A stretch of 42,230 nt of DNA. Source: Alphaproteobacteria bacterium (lineage in GTDB: Bacteria; Pseudomonadota; Alphaproteobacteria; SHVP01). A program made the position numbers and the translations under genes. Positions 40,417 through 42,230 of this stretch are shown in pieces. Location: the NCBI GenBank assembly GCA_029936875.1, contig JAPYRS010000006.1, forward strand, positions 1-42,230, read 5' to 3'. Position 1 is the stretch's first letter; every line of letters starts with the position of its first letter. The notes under the pieces were generated by a model, which was not told the origin of the DNA, did no database searches, and saw nothing but the letters and a program-made list of their open reading frames with translations.

Positions 40417-41379
40417 TTATTGAACGCCGGGGCGGCCCATATCGAGGAACTTGTCGCGGCGTTGTGCAGCCAACTGTTGCGGCGTGAGGTCATTCAAGTC
40501 CTTCAGCGTTTCTGCAATCGCGTCACCGAGTGAGGACATGGCGATTTCCGGGTCGCGGTGGGCACCGCCGAGCGGTTCTTCAACAATCCGGTCGATGACT
40601 TTGTATCCCAGCAGATCCTGTGCCGTCAGTTTGAGCGCTTCGGCCGCATCGCGGGCGCGGGCCGCGTCCCGCCATAGGATGGAAGCGCAGCCTTCCGGCG
40701 AGATCACCGAATAAACGGAATGCTCGAGCATGAGAACTTTGTTGCCGGCCGCAATCGCCATCGCGCCACCGGAGCCACCCTCGCCGACAATTGAGACGAC
40801 AAAGGGCACTTTCACCTTGAGGCAGCATTCGATTGAGCGCGCGATGGCTTCCGACTGCCCGCGTTCTTCGGCCTCGACGCCGGGATGGGCGCCGGGGGTA
40901 TCGACGAAAGTCAGGATCGGGACATTGAACCGGGCCGCGAGTTCCATCAGGCGCACCGCCTTGCGGTAGCCCTCGGGATGGGCCATGCCGAAATTATGTT
41001 CGACCCGGCCTGCGGTGCCGGTGCCCTTTTCGTGGCCAATCACCATCACTGGTGTGCCGCGAAAACGGCCTAAGCCTCCGATCAGCGCTTTATCGTCGCC
41101 GAACGCGCGATCGCCGTGCAGCGGCGTGAATTCGTCGATCAGGCCGGAGACATAATCGAGAAAGTGCGGCCGGTCGGGATGACGCGCGACCTGCATTTTC
41201 TGCCACGGCGTCAGCTTGTCGTAAACCTGATGGAGAGCCGTATCGACCTTGGCTTCGAGGCGGGTGACTTCGCTGGCGATATTGTCGTCGCTATCGTCGG
41301 TGAGGTGGCGAAGTTCCTTGATCTTGCCTTCGAGCTCGGCAATCGGTTTTTCAAAGTCGAGAAATGTATTTGATTCCAT
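40417..41379 (-). CDS. accA: Acetyl-CoA carboxylase carboxyltransferase subunit alpha
   Basis: FLDYVSGLIDEFTPLHGDRAFGDD, FVDTPGAHPGVEAEERGQSEAIA, SVISPEGCASILWRD. Confidence 0.96.
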   Translation of the reverse strand: MESNTFLDFEKPIAELEGKIKELRHLTDDSDDNIASEVTRLEAKVDTALHQVYDKLTPWQKMQVARHPDRPHFLDYVSGLIDEFTPLHGDRAFGDDKALIGGLGRFRGTPVMVIGHEKGTGTAGRVEHNFGMAHPEGYRKAVRLMELAARFNVPILTFVDTPGAHPGVEAEERGQSEAIARSIECCLKVKVPFVVSIVGEGGSGGAMAIAAGNKVLMLEHSVYSVISPEGCASILWRDAARARDAAEALKLTAQDLLGYKVIDRIVEEPLGGAHRDPEIAMSSLGDAIAETLKDLNDLTPQQLAAQRRDKFLDMGRPGVQ

Positions 41380-41435
41380 AGTCTTATCTAGGCGCAGTTC
41401 GGTCTAATCGCAAGCAGGACGATCAGTGCCAAGTC

Positions 41436-42230
41436 CTATTTGTCTTCGAGGCTGGCGGCAGTATCAACAATCACCTGCGCCTGTTTCATCGACGCGTTGT
41501 CGATCAGGCGGCCATCAAGTGCCACCGCACCTTCACCGCGCGCCTGCGCCTCTTCCATCGCCACCAGCACGCGTTTTGCCTGCGCCACTTCTTCATCGGA
41601 CGGCGAAAAGACTTCGTTCGCAAGCGCGGTCTGGCTCGGGTGGATCGCCCATTTGCCGACGCAGCCGAGAACGGCAGCGCGACTGGCCTGGGCGCGGTAT
41701 CCGGCCTCGTCCTTGAAATTTCCGAACGGGCCGTCGATCGGGCGAAGCCCATTGGCGCGGGCCGCGATCACCATTTGCACAATCGGGTAGTGCCACATAT
41801 CAGCCCAGTGCGTGTCGCGGTTGCCGTCGGCGTCCGGGTCGGTGAGGACGACATAGTACGGATTGGGGCCGCCGATGTTGGTGGTTTTAACGCCGGTGGA
41901 GGCGGAATAGTCAGCCACCCCGAAATGCAGCGATTCAATGCGCGGGCTTGCCGCCGCGATCGCACCGATGTTCTGCATGCCGAGCGCTGATTCGATAATC
42001 AGTTCGAGGCCGATCGGTGTCTTGATTCCCTTGGCCGCTTCGATTTGCGTCAGTAGCACATCGATCGTGTAAACGTCTTCGGGCGTGCCGACCTTCGGGA
42101 TCATCATCAGGTCGAGATTGTTTCCGGCGCCTTCGACCACATCGATGATGTCGCGGTACATCCAGTGAGTGTCGAACCCGTTGACTCGAACCGACATGGT
42201 TTTCCCCTGCCACTCAATCGTGTTCAGCGC
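41436..42230 (-). CDS. HpcH/HpaI aldolase / citrate lyase family (malyl-CoA lyase-like), N-terminus beyond the right edge
   Basis: Frame stays open to the window edge (ALNTIEWQGKTMSVRVNGFDTHWMYRDIIDVVE); LDLMMIPKVGTPEDVY, GLELIIESALGMQNIGAIAAASPRIESLHFGVADY, KWAIHPSQ. Confidence 0.9.
   Translation of the reverse strand, partial: ALNTIEWQGKTMSVRVNGFDTHWMYRDIIDVVEGAGNNLDLMMIPKVGTPEDVYTIDVLLTQIEAAKGIKTPIGLELIIESALGMQNIGAIAAASPRIESLHFGVADYSASTGVKTTNIGGPNPYYVVLTDPDADGNRDTHWADMWHYPIVQMVIAARANGLRPIDGPFGNFKDEAGYRAQASRAAVLGCVGKWAIHPSQTALANEVFSPSDEEVAQAKRVLVAMEEAQARGEGAVALDGRLIDNASMKQAQVIVDTAASLEDK

Noticed and set aside
1-42230. CRISPR arrays, prophage, IS elements, rRNA operons
   Set aside because: No regularly spaced repeats, no transposase/integrase/phage structural proteins and no rRNA sequence recognised on either strand.

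Overview
This 42.2 kb window looks like a chromosomal segment of an alphaproteobacterium (family names come from protein motifs; no database search was run). Most of it is a core-gene neighbourhood: glcE/glcD, rpmJ, cysH, tRNA-Val, N-formylglutamate amidohydrolase, M23 peptidase, NapF-like ferredoxin, clpB, DUF4167, prmC, prfA, hisS, ispG, rodZ-like, ptsP, nitronate monooxygenase, lysC, ubiG, DUF1178, nitrilase, grxC, comF, acetyltransferases, ArsR-SRPBCC, NDUFAF5-like methyltransferase, GNAT-NUDIX, argJ, parvulin PPIase, GFA protein, secA, esterase, accA and a malyl-CoA-lyase-like gene. I saw no phage, transposon or CRISPR. The observations most worth a second look are: (1) a secA leader with two tandem hairpins, an alternative mutually exclusive hairpin and a U-tract just before the secA start, inside a small ORF whose stop overlaps the secA ATG (candidate attenuator); (2) a ~65 bp direct repeat flanking a GFA-family gene in the surA-secA interval, with coding-like substitutions; (3) a minus-strand sRNA with promoter, three hairpins and an exposed UUUCCUCCCU motif (alpha-r8/suhB/MmgR-like); (4) a lytic-transglycosylase/AMMECR1 chimeric ORF; (5) a ptsP gene lacking its phosphohistidine domain and carrying an in-frame TAA; (6) a DUF427-adenylate cyclase fusion; (7) a 22 bp perfect palindrome in front of an ArsR-SRPBCC gene; (8) recurrent 15-nt in-frame tandem duplications at three loci.
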